Assembly (NCBI GenBank): GCA_965279195.1
Contig: CBDIHP010000042.1
Span: 1-64,000, forward strand
Direction of reading: 5' to 3'
From: CBDIHP01 sp965279195
Lineage (GTDB): Bacteria; Planctomycetota; Planctomycetia; Isosphaerales; Isosphaeraceae
Length of the DNA: 64,000 nucleotides
Position 1 is the stretch's first letter; the number at the start of each line of letters is the position of its first letter. Of this stretch, positions 1-8,465 are shown in pieces. The position numbers and the translations under genes were made by a program. The notes below the pieces were generated by a model that was not told the origin of the DNA, made no database searches, and saw nothing but the letters and a program-made list of their open reading frames with translations.

Positions 1-79
1 CGACGACCTGCCCCGCCTGCTCAAGGTCGGGGACGTGGCCGAGTACGTTTCGGCCAACATCGGCGCGGCCGCGGCCTGA
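1..79 (+). CDS. Acyl carrier protein, C-terminal fragment (runs off the left edge)
   Basis: The last 25 codons of a gene that begins outside the window are visible, ending in TGA at 77-79. The residues read DDLPRLLKVGDVAEYVSANI followed by a short Ala-rich tail. The pattern 'VGDVxxYV' is the usual last helix of acyl carrier proteins, where it follows the phosphopantetheine-bearing domain; the serine itself lies off-window. The next gene, an LpxL-like acyltransferase, starts only about 50 bases downstream on the same strand, so the two are probably co-transcribed and the ACP may supply its acyl donor. The call rests on a short tail and on context, so other small proteins cannot be excluded. 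Confidence 0.6.
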   Translation, partial: DDLPRLLKVGDVAEYVSANIGAAAA

Positions 80-131
80 CCGGGCATTTCTCGCGGGTTC
101 GAATCGTGGCCAGGGCGGACCGGAGGGGCGG

Positions 132-1067
132 TTGGAACTCTCACAGGATTGGATCCACGTCCAGAAGCGGATCCTGCAGGTCATCCTGCCCGTCCTGCGC
201 CGACTCCCCGCGCGGCTGGGGACCTCCCTGCTCTCCTGGGTCGGCCGCTGCGATTATGACCTGATCCCGCGCCAGCGCCGTTCCTATCTCGAAGCCGCGA
301 AACGGGGCCGGCATCTCCTCGACGGCCACTGGGACGACCGGCGACTGGGACGTGCCCTCGCGTCGAGCCTCGCCCACTGGCGGATGCGCGACGGCCTGCT
401 GGACGGGATCGATGACGACGAGGCGCTCACCCGGTTCGCCGTCGAGGGCCGGGAGCATCTGGATGAGGCCCTGGCGCGCAGGAAGGGCGTGATCCTGCTC
501 GGGAACCACTTCGGGGCGCACATGCTCCCCGCCCACTGGCTCTACCGGCAGTCGTATCCGGTCCGGCTGTTCATGGAGCGGCCCCGGAACGTCTCGCGGT
601 TCATGGCGGGGCAGTTCCGAGTCGACGGGCCGCACCCGCAGGCGAAGCTGTTCATCTCCCGGCGATCGACCCCGGCCGAGGCCGCGGCGTCGATCCTCCG
701 CGCTTCGAAGCTCCTCCGCGCCGGCCTGATCCTGAACATCGCCAGCGACGTTCGCTGGGAAGGCTCGTATACCGCACCGGCGACCTTCCTCGGGCGGACG
801 TTCCGATTCTCGACGACCTGGGTCGCCCTCGCGGCGATGACCGGCGCGCAGGTGGTGCCGGCCTTCTGCCGGATCGGACTGGACGGCAAGTATCACCTCA
901 AGTTCTTGCCGCCCTATGAGATCCCGTCGAACACGATCGCCGAGGACCTCGCCTGGCGGTACGTCCAGCGCAACCTCGACGCGATCGCCGAGGAGGTCCG
1001 CCGCCACCCGGATCAGGCGAACGACTACTTCTTCTGGCCCGATGCCGAAGCGGCTGCGAATCACTAG
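132..1067 (+). CDS. LpxL/HtrB-family (LPLAT) acyltransferase
   Basis: A 311-residue protein starting at TTG with GGAGGGG just upstream. It resembles the lipid A lauroyl/myristoyl acyltransferase family (LPLAT fold), which moves an acyl chain from acyl-ACP to a glycolipid at the inner membrane. The core motif region is LLGNHFGAHML with H126. In most members the His is followed five residues later by a catalytic Glu (HFGNWE); here that position is Met, so the acidic partner is missing or displaced. The later block around 'LNIASDVRWEG' and 'TFLGRTFRFSTTWVALA' matches the family's second half. Immediately downstream of an ACP tail. The substrate is unknown; acyl transfer to something other than lipid A is plausible. 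Confidence 0.75.
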   Translation: MELSQDWIHVQKRILQVILPVLRRLPARLGTSLLSWVGRCDYDLIPRQRRSYLEAAKRGRHLLDGHWDDRRLGRALASSLAHWRMRDGLLDGIDDDEALTRFAVEGREHLDEALARRKGVILLGNHFGAHMLPAHWLYRQSYPVRLFMERPRNVSRFMAGQFRVDGPHPQAKLFISRRSTPAEAAASILRASKLLRAGLILNIASDVRWEGSYTAPATFLGRTFRFSTTWVALAAMTGAQVVPAFCRIGLDGKYHLKFLPPYEIPSNTIAEDLAWRYVQRNLDAIAEEVRRHPDQANDYFFWPDAEAAANH

Positions 1068-1126
1068 GGCGGGACGCGTCGGTACGACCGTTCGCAACAC
1101 GAGAAACTCAACGGGGAGAGCCAAGG

Positions 1127-2500
1127 ATGCGGCGACTCGACCTGCGGTCGTTCTGGAAGGCGTGGTGGCCCTGGTTTGCCGTCGCCTCGATCCTGATCCC
1201 GGCCGCCTGGCACGTCCTCGACTTCCCCGAGGATGTCGACGGCGAGTTCCCCAACGTCGTCCGGCCGACGTTCAACCCCCTTCCCCCGCCCGCCTACCGC
1301 CTCGCCGAGCCTGGTGACACCCTCGACCGCATCGGCATCTACATCTCGGCCGGCGCCTGCCTGCTGGGGGCGATCGGACTGCGGCTGAGCGTGAGGGATG
1401 GGAAAGGCGTCGCCCTCTGGCCGGCGGCGATCGTGCTTTCGCTGGTCTCGCTCTACTACGTCTCCACGCCCCTGCCCACGTACGACGGCTACCACGGTAT
1501 CGGGTTCGGCTCGATGTTCGATCCCGCGACGCCCCACTCCACCAAGGTCTGGATCGCATCGGGTCTGGGGCTCGCGGCCGTCCTGGTCGCGGCCAACGCG
1601 ATTTGGGTTTGTTCCCGCGTTTTCGAATTCGGCGTCATCGCGAGGGAGGCGGGGGCCCGGGGGTTGCTCATCGGGGCCGCGGTCCTGGTGATCCTCCGCC
1701 AGTTCGATTTCGTCGGCCTCCAGCCGGTCGGTTACTGGACCCGTTGCGCCTACGACGCGGGGATCCTGGCGTTCCTGCTGGCGATCGTCCGTTGCCTGCC
1801 GCCGATCCCGCCCATGCCGAGGCGGCGTCGGGTCGCGATCTTCGGGCTGTCGGGCGCGGCCTGGCTGGGGATCGTATTGATCGGGATCAACCTCACCTGG
1901 TATCACCGCCCGCTCTGGCGTCTCAAGGAACTGGTGCCGGGGAAGATCTACATCAGCGCCATGCCGACCTACCGGGGGCTCCAGGTGGCCCACGCACGGC
2001 ACGGCTTCAAGACGATCATCAACCTCTACAATGAGGATGGTGAGGACCGCAGCCCGTACATCGGGGAGGAACTGCGGTTCGTGAAGGAAAACGGGATCCG
2101 TTACCTGAACAGCCCGCCGAACGGGCTCGTGTCGGATCCGTTCTTCGACGAGACGCTCCGGATCGCCCAGGATCCGAATGCCTGGCCGATCCTGGTGCAT
2201 TGCCACGGCTGCAACGACCGCACGCCGGCGTGGTCGGGGGCGTATCAGTTCCTGGTCGAGAACAAGCCCCTTCAGGACATCATCGTCTGGATCGAGCGGC
2301 ACCGGGGGTGCCGGCCGAAGGCGGTGGTGACGCTCCTGTTCAACCGGATCCTCGAGAGGCGTGCCCCCGAGCGTTACGCGGCCGACCCGGTCGGGCGGAT
2401 GCTCAAGGAGAACGCCAGGGGGACGACCGACCCCTACTTCGACATGGTGCTTGCCCGGGCGGCCGAGCGGAGCAAGGGCGGGTCGAAGAAGACCCGGTAA
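1127..2500 (+). CDS. Multi-pass membrane protein with C-terminal tyrosine/dual-specificity phosphatase domain
   Basis: 457 residues; the ATG start follows GGGGAG and AAGG. The first ~265 residues hold several hydrophobic segments (about 10-27, 63-85, 97-115, 145-165, 180-200, 210-225 and 240-260). The C-terminal ~190 residues look like a cysteine-based phosphatase: the P-loop is HCHGCNDRT with C359 and R365 (C-x5-R), preceded by 'INLYNEDGED', which resembles the DSP substrate-recognition strand with an acidic loop. It lies 60 bases after the LpxL-like acyltransferase, so dephosphorylation of an envelope lipid or saccharide precursor on the membrane is a reasonable guess; protein phosphatase activity is equally possible. 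Confidence 0.75.
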   Translation: MRRLDLRSFWKAWWPWFAVASILIPAAWHVLDFPEDVDGEFPNVVRPTFNPLPPPAYRLAEPGDTLDRIGIYISAGACLLGAIGLRLSVRDGKGVALWPAAIVLSLVSLYYVSTPLPTYDGYHGIGFGSMFDPATPHSTKVWIASGLGLAAVLVAANAIWVCSRVFEFGVIAREAGARGLLIGAAVLVILRQFDFVGLQPVGYWTRCAYDAGILAFLLAIVRCLPPIPPMPRRRRVAIFGLSGAAWLGIVLIGINLTWYHRPLWRLKELVPGKIYISAMPTYRGLQVAHARHGFKTIINLYNEDGEDRSPYIGEELRFVKENGIRYLNSPPNGLVSDPFFDETLRIAQDPNAWPILVHCHGCNDRTPAWSGAYQFLVENKPLQDIIVWIERHRGCRPKAVVTLLFNRILERRAPERYAADPVGRMLKENARGTTDPYFDMVLARAAERSKGGSKKTR

Positions 2501-2585
2501 GCCGGGCGAACCCGGGGAAATCGCGCTGTGTCGGCGGTGCACGGGCCGTCGAGAGCGCGGCCCGCCGCGAGGGGTTCGAGCGACC

Positions 2586-2613
2586 TTGACACCCGGACGT
2601 CGGCCGCTAGAGT
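2586..2613 (+). promoter_or_regulatory. Sigma70-like promoter upstream of the aminotransferase gene
   Basis: TTGACA (2586-2591), a 16-base spacer and TAGAGT (2608-2613). It lies about 50 bases before the ATG at 2666. No Shine-Dalgarno is visible before that ATG. Confidence 0.55.
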
Positions 2614-2665
2614 ACCAAACGAGCCCTGACGCGTCCCGGCGACTCTCGACCCATCGGCACGATTC

Positions 2666-3958
2666 ATGACGCCCAACGTCCCCCTGAGTTCCGCTTCGAA
2701 ACGGACCCGTCCTCCGGCGATCAGCCATCTGATGCGGTTGGCGCTGGCCAACCCGGACCTGATTTCGCTCGCCGCCGGGTTCGTCGACCAGGCCAGTCTC
2801 CCATACGAGACCACGGCCCGGACGATCGCGGACATGCTCGCGGACCCGGTCGAGGGGCGTCGCGCGCTGCAATACGGCACGACCCAGGGCGACCCTGCGC
2901 TACGCCGGGAGTTGCTCAAACACCTCGAACGCGACCAGCGGGTCGAGTCCGGGACGTACACCGACCTCCTGCCGCGCGTGGTCGTGACGACCGGCTCGGC
3001 GCAGTTGCTCTACCTCGTGGCCGAGGTCCTGATCGACCCGGGCGACATTGTCATCGCTGAGTCTCCCACTTACTTCTGCTTCCTCGAAGCCCTGGAGACG
3101 CGTGGGGCGCGCGTGATCGGGGTCGAGATCGACGACGGCGGGATGAAGCTCGACGCCCTGGAGGCGGCATTCCGGGAGATCGAGGCCCGGGGCGAGCTGC
3201 ACCGGGTCAAGCTCGTCTACTCGATCACCGAGCATTCGAACCCGTCGGGCATCAGCCTGGCCGAGGACCGAAGGCCGAAGCTGGTCGAGGCGGTCAAGCG
3301 GTGGTCGAAGACGCAGCAGATCTTCCTGTTCGAGGACGCCGCCTACCGCGGCCTGAACTACGAAGGCCCGGAGCCCCCGAGCGCCTGGAAGTCGGATGCC
3401 GAGGGGGACACGGTGATCCTGGCGAGGAGTTTCAGCAAGACCTACAGCCCGGGGATCAAGACCGGCTGGGGCGTCCTGCCCGACTCGCTCGTCGGCCCGG
3501 TGGTGGACATGAAGGGCAACCACGACTTCGGCACATCCCACTTCCACCAGCAACTGCTCGCGAAGCTCCTGGCCGAGGGGGCGTACGAGCGGCAGATCGA
3601 GACATTGGTCGGGGTCTACCGCAAGAAGCGGGACGCGATGCTCTCCGCGCTCGCCGAGCACCTCGGGCCGCTCGATCCCGGCATCACGTGGACCCACCCG
3701 AAGGGCGGGATGTTCGTCTGGTTGACGGTGCCCGAGGGGGTCGATCTCGGCCCGACGGGGCCGGTGGTCGGACGCTGCCTGGAGCACGGGGTGATCTACG
3801 TCCCCGGCACGCTGGCGATCCCCGGCGAGCCGGGGCACGTGCCGACGAATCACGCGAGGCTTTGCTTCGGAGTCCCCGGCGAGGCGGACCTGGTCGAGGG
3901 GGTGAAGCGGCTGGCCGCGGCGCTCTCGGAATGCCTGGTGCCCGTCGGGTCGGGCTGA
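2666..3958 (+). CDS. PLP-dependent aminotransferase, class I/II (LysN/MocR-like)
   Basis: 430 residues, fold type I aminotransferase. The Schiff-base lysine is in SFSKTYSPGIKTGW (K258), matching the S-x-S-K-x-x-x-P-G-x-x-x-G pattern of the 2-aminoadipate/aromatic aminotransferase subgroup that also forms the C-terminal half of MocR regulators. No helix-turn-helix is present, so it is a free enzyme. 'QYGTTQGDPALRREL', 'VTTGSAQLLYLVAEVL' and 'EHSNPSGISL' are the usual cofactor- and substrate-site blocks. It has its own promoter, but the ATG lacks a clear ribosome-binding site. The amino-acid substrate cannot be read from the sequence. Confidence 0.9.
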   Translation: MTPNVPLSSASKRTRPPAISHLMRLALANPDLISLAAGFVDQASLPYETTARTIADMLADPVEGRRALQYGTTQGDPALRRELLKHLERDQRVESGTYTDLLPRVVVTTGSAQLLYLVAEVLIDPGDIVIAESPTYFCFLEALETRGARVIGVEIDDGGMKLDALEAAFREIEARGELHRVKLVYSITEHSNPSGISLAEDRRPKLVEAVKRWSKTQQIFLFEDAAYRGLNYEGPEPPSAWKSDAEGDTVILARSFSKTYSPGIKTGWGVLPDSLVGPVVDMKGNHDFGTSHFHQQLLAKLLAEGAYERQIETLVGVYRKKRDAMLSALAEHLGPLDPGITWTHPKGGMFVWLTVPEGVDLGPTGPVVGRCLEHGVIYVPGTLAIPGEPGHVPTNHARLCFGVPGEADLVEGVKRLAAALSECLVPVGSG

Positions 3959-4063
3959 CGTAGCGTCGGAGGTCAGGGCCGCCGGATCGGAGTCGGCGGC
4001 CGGGCGGGGTGGGTGCGATCGGGCTGATGCGCGGCTCGGGGCAAGGATGCCAAGGAGGCGCCG

Positions 4064-5308
4064 TTGCGTTTCGGAATCCTCCAGCGATACGTGATGGGCG
4101 AGGTCTTCCGCGCCTTCGCGCTGGCCGTGGTCACGATGACGGCCGTCTTCGTGCTGTTCATGGTCATGACCGAGGCGACCCGGATCGGCCTCGGGCCCTG
4201 GGACATCGCCAAGCTCGTCCCTTACGTCGTCCCGGGGAGCCTCCCCTACACCATCCCGGTGTCGCTCCTGTTCGCCGTGTCGGTCGTCTACGGACGGCTC
4301 GCGGGCGACAACGAGATCATCGCGGTCAAGGCGACCGGCCAGAGCGTCTGGATCGTGCTCTGGCCGTCGCTGACGCTCGGCCTGATGATCGGCACCGGCC
4401 TGATGTTCGCCAGCGCGGAGGCGATCCCGAACTCCAACGCGATGGCGAAGCGGGTCATCCTCGGTAACACCGAGGATCTCTTCTACAAGTACCTGAAGAA
4501 AGACCTCCGCTTCGACAACGCCAAGTGGCCGTTCTCGATCGTCGTCCGCGATGTGCAGGACCGTGTCATGATCGGCCCGACGTTCAAGAAGCGGGCTGAC
4601 AAGAACAAGAAGAAGGATCAGCGGAAGAAGGACGAAGACGATTCCCCGTACGACATGATCGTCCAGGCCTCGAAGGCGACCCTGCACTTCGACTTCGCGA
4701 AGAAGCTGGCCACCGTCTACTTCGAGAACGCCACCATCTCCTACGGCGGGGAGGACGGCAACGAGGGCGTCCTCAACGACTTCCAGTATGAGATCCCCAT
4801 GCCCGAGGGGACTGAGCTCAACCCGCAGAAGAAGATCCAGGAGAAGACCAACTCCGAGATGCGGGAGCTGAACCGGCAGTACGCCTACCTGCTCAAGAAC
4901 GAGCAGAAGAAGCAGTCGATCATCGTGTCGCTGGGCCTGGCGTCGGGGATGGTGGAGCGGGTGAACTGGCCGCAGTTCCAGGCTGCGTTCGTCGACTACC
5001 ACGAGTGGAAGTCGAAGACGCAGGAGCACAACACCGAGATGAACCTGCGGATGGCGATGTCCTGGGGCAGTTTCTTCTTCGTGCTGCTGGGGGCGCCCGT
5101 CGGCATCTTGTTCGCCAAACGTGACTTTTTGTCTGCGTTTATCTCGTGCTTCCTGCCGATCATCATCCTGTATTACCCCCTGATGCTCATGGGCGTGAAC
5201 CTCGGCAAGGAGAACATCGTCTCGCCGGTGTACGCGCTCTGGTCGGGGAACGTGCTGCTATTCGTCCTCGCCGTGGTGTTCGCCCTGCCGCCGGTCGTCC
5301 GGCGTTGA
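4064..5308 (+). CDS. LptF/LptG-family permease (YjgP/YjgQ), first of a pair
   Basis: 414 residues starting at TTG with a strong AGGAGG at 4053-4058. Members form the inner-membrane half of the LptBFG exporter that extracts lipopolysaccharide. Transmembrane segments lie in the first ~125 residues and in the last ~80 ('FFFVLLGAPVGILFAKRD', 'SCFLPIIILYYPLMLMGVNLG', 'LLFVLAVVFALPPVV'), with a soluble jellyroll-type domain between them. That domain contains a very charged lysine-rich stretch (about 180-205, KKRADKNKKKDQRKKDEDD) that is not typical of the family. The second permease follows after 52 bases. No LptB or LptA/C is in the window. Confidence 0.85.
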   Translation: MRFGILQRYVMGEVFRAFALAVVTMTAVFVLFMVMTEATRIGLGPWDIAKLVPYVVPGSLPYTIPVSLLFAVSVVYGRLAGDNEIIAVKATGQSVWIVLWPSLTLGLMIGTGLMFASAEAIPNSNAMAKRVILGNTEDLFYKYLKKDLRFDNAKWPFSIVVRDVQDRVMIGPTFKKRADKNKKKDQRKKDEDDSPYDMIVQASKATLHFDFAKKLATVYFENATISYGGEDGNEGVLNDFQYEIPMPEGTELNPQKKIQEKTNSEMRELNRQYAYLLKNEQKKQSIIVSLGLASGMVERVNWPQFQAAFVDYHEWKSKTQEHNTEMNLRMAMSWGSFFFVLLGAPVGILFAKRDFLSAFISCFLPIIILYYPLMLMGVNLGKENIVSPVYALWSGNVLLFVLAVVFALPPVVRR

Positions 5309-5360
5309 TCGGGGTGTTTCCATCCGCGACCCGGATGGTTGTCGTGGAGTCCTGCATCCC

Positions 5361-6518
5361 ATGTCGATCCTGGACCGGCAGCGCTACTGGGCCTTCCTCA
5401 AGGCGTACTGCGTCTGCTTCGTCGCGCTCGTCGGCCTCTACGTCGTGATCGACGCGTTCACGAACCTGGACGAGTTCTCCGAGGTCTCCGACACCCCCGG
5501 CGAACTCTTCCGGAACATGGGGTACTACTACCTCATCAAGATGAGCGGGTTCTACGACCGTCTCTGCGGCGTCATCAGCATGATGGCCGCGATCTTCACG
5601 GTCACCTGGATGCAGCGCGACAATGAGCTGGTGGCCATGCTCGCCGCCGGGATCAGCACGCACCGCGTCATCCGGCCGGTGATCATCTCGACCGTGCTGG
5701 TCTCCGGCCTGGCGATCGCCAACCAGGAATGGATCATGCCCCCGATCGCCGAGGAGCTCCAGAAGCCCCCGGACGACGACGGCAAGCGCCGGGTGCTGGT
5801 GTTCGGCAGGCACGACTCGAACGAGGTCTACCTCACCGGCCTCGGCGCCGACCGGGCGAACCGGACGGTCCTGGGCTTCAGCGTGACGATCCCCGTGAAG
5901 GTCGCCGGCCGGACGGTGGAGATCCAGGCGCGCGAGGCCACCTACTTCGGGCGTTACGCGACCCAGTTCCCGATGCACGGTGGCTGGCTGCTGCGGGGGG
6001 TCAAGTTCGTGACGGGCTCCGCGAACACGGAGATCGAGGGGGTCTTCACGAAGGTCGCCGACACCACCGGCTTCCCCGCTCCGCTCGATCCGAAGAACAG
6101 CCTGCCCGGGACGCCGACCTACTTCCTGAATTCCGACTGCACCTTCGCGGCGGTGACCCGCAACCGCCAGTGGTACATGTATGCCCCGACGCACGAGCTG
6201 GTCCAGGCGATGTACGACCCCTCGAACCGGGGCGACCGCCGCGACATCGAGGTCTTCCTGCACACCCGCCTCATCCGGCCTCTCACCGGCCTCTGCCTGA
6301 TGTGCCTGAGCCTCCCACTGGTGCTCGGAGGCGCGGGCCGGAACATGTTCGTGAACCTGGGGCTGTCGCTGGGGACCTCCGGCGTCTTCTACGCGTTCCT
6401 CTTCATGTGCGGCTACTTCGGTGGCCTGGGCGCCATCCCCCCCGAGTTGGCCGCCTGGTTGCCGCTGTTCATCTTCGGCGCCGTGGCCGTGATCCGCTGG
6501 GACAAGATCCAGACATAA
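5361..6518 (+). CDS. LptF/LptG-family permease (YjgP/YjgQ), second of a pair
   Basis: 385 residues, ATG start with GGAG eleven bases upstream. Same architecture as the preceding permease: an N-terminal transmembrane pair, a periplasmic domain (about 105-290) and three C-terminal helices ('RPLTGLCLMCLSLPLVLGG', a glycine-rich helix, and 'AWLPLFIFGAVAVIRWD'). 'AMLAAGIS' after the first helices corresponds to the LptF/G coupling segment that contacts LptB. Immediate adjacency to its paralogue, as with lptF-lptG elsewhere, supports a heterodimer that moves LPS-like or other glycolipids towards the outer membrane. A hairpin follows the stop codon. Confidence 0.85.
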   Translation: MSILDRQRYWAFLKAYCVCFVALVGLYVVIDAFTNLDEFSEVSDTPGELFRNMGYYYLIKMSGFYDRLCGVISMMAAIFTVTWMQRDNELVAMLAAGISTHRVIRPVIISTVLVSGLAIANQEWIMPPIAEELQKPPDDDGKRRVLVFGRHDSNEVYLTGLGADRANRTVLGFSVTIPVKVAGRTVEIQAREATYFGRYATQFPMHGGWLLRGVKFVTGSANTEIEGVFTKVADTTGFPAPLDPKNSLPGTPTYFLNSDCTFAAVTRNRQWYMYAPTHELVQAMYDPSNRGDRRDIEVFLHTRLIRPLTGLCLMCLSLPLVLGGAGRNMFVNLGLSLGTSGVFYAFLFMCGYFGGLGAIPPELAAWLPLFIFGAVAVIRWDKIQT

Positions 6519-6551
6519 GACGCATTCGTCGGGCCATCTGAAATTACGGCG

Positions 6552-6590
6552 TGCCCCGGGGCTGGCGGCGACCACCCGGGGCACTTCTTT
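6552..6590 (+). terminator. Rho-independent-type terminator after the LptF/LptG pair
   Basis: A perfect 10-bp stem, GTGCCCCGGG (6552-6561) with CCCGGGGCAC (6576-6585), a 14-base loop, then TTCTTT. Confidence 0.7.
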
Positions 6591-6627
6591 GCGCTCGTGG
6601 CGCCGGGCGATGATCCACGTGCCCCCC

Positions 6628-6900
6628 GCGCTGGGCGAGCATCTCCCGATGCCGTCCGACCGGAGGACGCGCCGTACCACCAAGCCGGATTTCACGATCC
6701 GTCGGCATCCGCCCCGGAAGATGGTTCGGGAGATCCAGTCTCGTCGTCCCCTTCGGCCAATCGTCGGGCGGCATCGGGAGATGCTCGCCCAACGCCTTCG
6801 AGGCTCCTCCGGCGCAGAAGACAGATCGGGAGATCCGAGGAATCGAGTCCACGTCGGCCGTGGGTCGGACGGCATCGGGAGAGATGCTCGCCGAGCGCGT
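6628..6900. repeat. Three copies of a palindrome-forming repeat (one inverted, two tandem)
   Basis: The core GGCGAGCATCTCCCGATGCC occurs near 6634-6653 and, in the opposite orientation, near 6770-6789 and, with an extra two-base AG, near 6869-6890. The two reverse-oriented copies are preceded at the same distance by CGGGAGATCC (about 6728 and 6826), giving direct units of ~98 bases. The first copy faces them, so 6628-6800 can fold into a long imperfect hairpin. Together with the two flanking terminators this fills the gap between the convergent genes ending at 6518 and 6966. No gene is evident. Confidence 0.7.
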
Positions 6901-6911
6901 CGGGAAACGCA

Positions 6912-6936
6912 AACGGCCCGGGGGGACCGGGCCGTT
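6912..6936 (-). terminator. Terminator of the lipoprotein gene
   Basis: Stem AACGGCCCGG (6912-6921) with CCGGGCCGTT (6927-6936), 5-base loop. On the minus strand it is followed by GTTTGCGTTTCCC, a T-rich tract. Confidence 0.6.
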
Positions 6937-6965
6937 GGACGGGTGAGATCGCGAGCGTCGATGCT

Positions 6966-8156
6966 TCAGCGATCGAGCGTCGAAGATCGGAACCGGGCCG
7001 AACCGGGCGGTAGGGGCGGCAAGGTGTCGCCGTCGCTGGTGGGCCGGGGAAGCGGGGCGCCGACGACGGAATCGCGGGCGGCGGGCACGACGGGCGTGTC
7101 GCGGAGGTCGGCCGCGAGGGCGACGGGGTCGCGAGAGTTGCGCCGGGCCCCCTCGGCTTCCATCGGCATCGGGTCGCCGAGTTGGATGCCGTTGCCGCTC
7201 GGGGGCGCGGGGCGGGTCGAGCGGAGGGAGCCGATCCCTCGCGGCTGACGCGGCTCGGCCTGGGCCCCGGCACGGGTGCCTTCGCGTGCCAGGTCGATCC
7301 GCTGGGCCCCAGAAGGCGTCGGCTCGACAAACATCGCGGCCCGCTTCGTCTCGGTGAAGGTCGGATTGGCGACTACGCCGTTCAGGACGATGTCGAGGGC
7401 CATGCGTTCCTGGAACCATTCGAGCTTCACGTGCTCGGGGATCCAGGCGTTGACCATCTCGCCGGAACCATCCGGGTTCGCGATCGGCAGCGTCCGGAAC
7501 TTGCTGACGGTGGCCCGGGCCATCATCTTGCGGTCGGCCCCGTAGAGCCGGTGCTCCAGGATGCGACCGGAATCGTCGATGACCGTCTCCTTGATCATCG
7601 TCTCATTCCGCCCGCCCTTACGACGCTGGGTGAGGAGGTGGGTTCCCGGACGGGGGCCCTTGGTGCTGGCCAGGGTGCTACTCTCGGATTCCGGGATCAG
7701 CCGCAGTCCGAGTGCTTCCATGACCCACTCTGGTTCGAATGTGCTCGCGAGGGCGCTCGAGGCGATCTCGTCGTGGCGGCAGAACCGGACGGCGTTGTCC
7801 TTCTTGTTGGAGATCCAGAACCAGAACTCATCGTCGTTGGAGCCGATGTCCGCCATGTCGCGGTTCATCGGGCCCTTCATGGCGAGCTTGAAGTTCCGGG
7901 GCCGCTCCATCGCGAGGTAGCCGGAGACGCTTCCGGAGTTGTCTCCGGCGACGACATCGATCTTGGGCTTCGCGGTCAGCGACTGGATCTGCTCGGCGTT
8001 GCGGTTGTGGGCCTCGATGGCCGGCATCGCTTCGAGCGCCGTCTTGGGCAGTGGCGGGTCGGGTTTGATGAGATTGCCCGCGCCGCCGACATGGCAGCCG
8101 GAGCCGACAGTCGCCAGGAAGAGGGCGAAGGCGGGGAGAACGCGTCGGACGTTCAT
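6966..8156 (-). CDS. Putative outer-membrane lipoprotein, LolA/LolB (DUF4292)-like
   Basis: 396 residues; the ATG has GGGGAGG nine bases upstream. The N-terminus is a lipoprotein signal with a lipobox ending VGSGC (Cys21). Residues ~45-280 look like a LolA/LolB-type half-barrel: 'EQIQSLTAKPKIDVV', 'VSGYLAMERPRNFKLAMKG', 'DMADIGSNDDEFWFW' and a later 'ETVIDDSGRILEHRLYG' follow the strand order of lipoprotein-sorting domains. The last ~110 residues are low-complexity, rich in Pro, Arg and Ala. It is convergent with the LptF/LptG pair, so both neighbours concern outer-membrane traffic. Function is inferred from fold resemblance only; it could be a planctomycete-specific envelope protein of another role. 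Confidence 0.6.
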   Translation of the reverse strand: MNVRRVLPAFALFLATVGSGCHVGGAGNLIKPDPPLPKTALEAMPAIEAHNRNAEQIQSLTAKPKIDVVAGDNSGSVSGYLAMERPRNFKLAMKGPMNRDMADIGSNDDEFWFWISNKKDNAVRFCRHDEIASSALASTFEPEWVMEALGLRLIPESESSTLASTKGPRPGTHLLTQRRKGGRNETMIKETVIDDSGRILEHRLYGADRKMMARATVSKFRTLPIANPDGSGEMVNAWIPEHVKLEWFQERMALDIVLNGVVANPTFTETKRAAMFVEPTPSGAQRIDLAREGTRAGAQAEPRQPRGIGSLRSTRPAPPSGNGIQLGDPMPMEAEGARRNSRDPVALAADLRDTPVVPAARDSVVGAPLPRPTSDGDTLPPLPPGSARFRSSTLDR

Positions 8157-8465
8157 GGATTACAGACCTCCCCGGCCTTCCAGGTCGGGCCTCATACCCG
8201 ACCAGGAGCCGCCGGCATGCGACACCGGAATCGTCCCGGAACCGTTCGAACGCGTTGAGGACGATCTGAGGAGTCGTGGAAGTCTATCGGAAACCGGGAA
8301 GCGGGCAAGCTCACTCAAACGGGAATTTGAAGCCAGCTTTGACGTTGGGATCGATCGGGCAAGGTTTGGGGCGCCCTGCCTTCTACTTCGGCGACAGGTA
8401 GGGTTGTGTGACGCCTCGCCCGCGGCTCGGCGTCTGCACCCCACCCTACCCGGCCGCGGTGTGGC
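8157..8465. repeat. Intergenic region with one copy of the TAGGGTGTGRTGC dispersed repeat
   Basis: The part next to the lipoprotein gene carries its ribosome-binding site; no clear promoter is seen. At 8397-8450 a nested hairpin is formed by GGTAGGG/CCCTACC outside and GACGCC/GGCGTC inside. Its start, GGTAGGGTTGTGTGACGCC, resembles the ends of the copies at 33471, 33540 and 46092. It sits just past the stop of the aminotransferase gene, so it may also terminate that transcript. Confidence 0.5.

Noticed and set aside
1064..2872. Long minus-strand open frame opposite the phosphatase and aminotransferase genes
   Set aside because: Arg/Gly/Pro/Asp-rich composition with no family motifs; it is the wrong-strand shadow of well-supported plus-strand genes in high-GC DNA.
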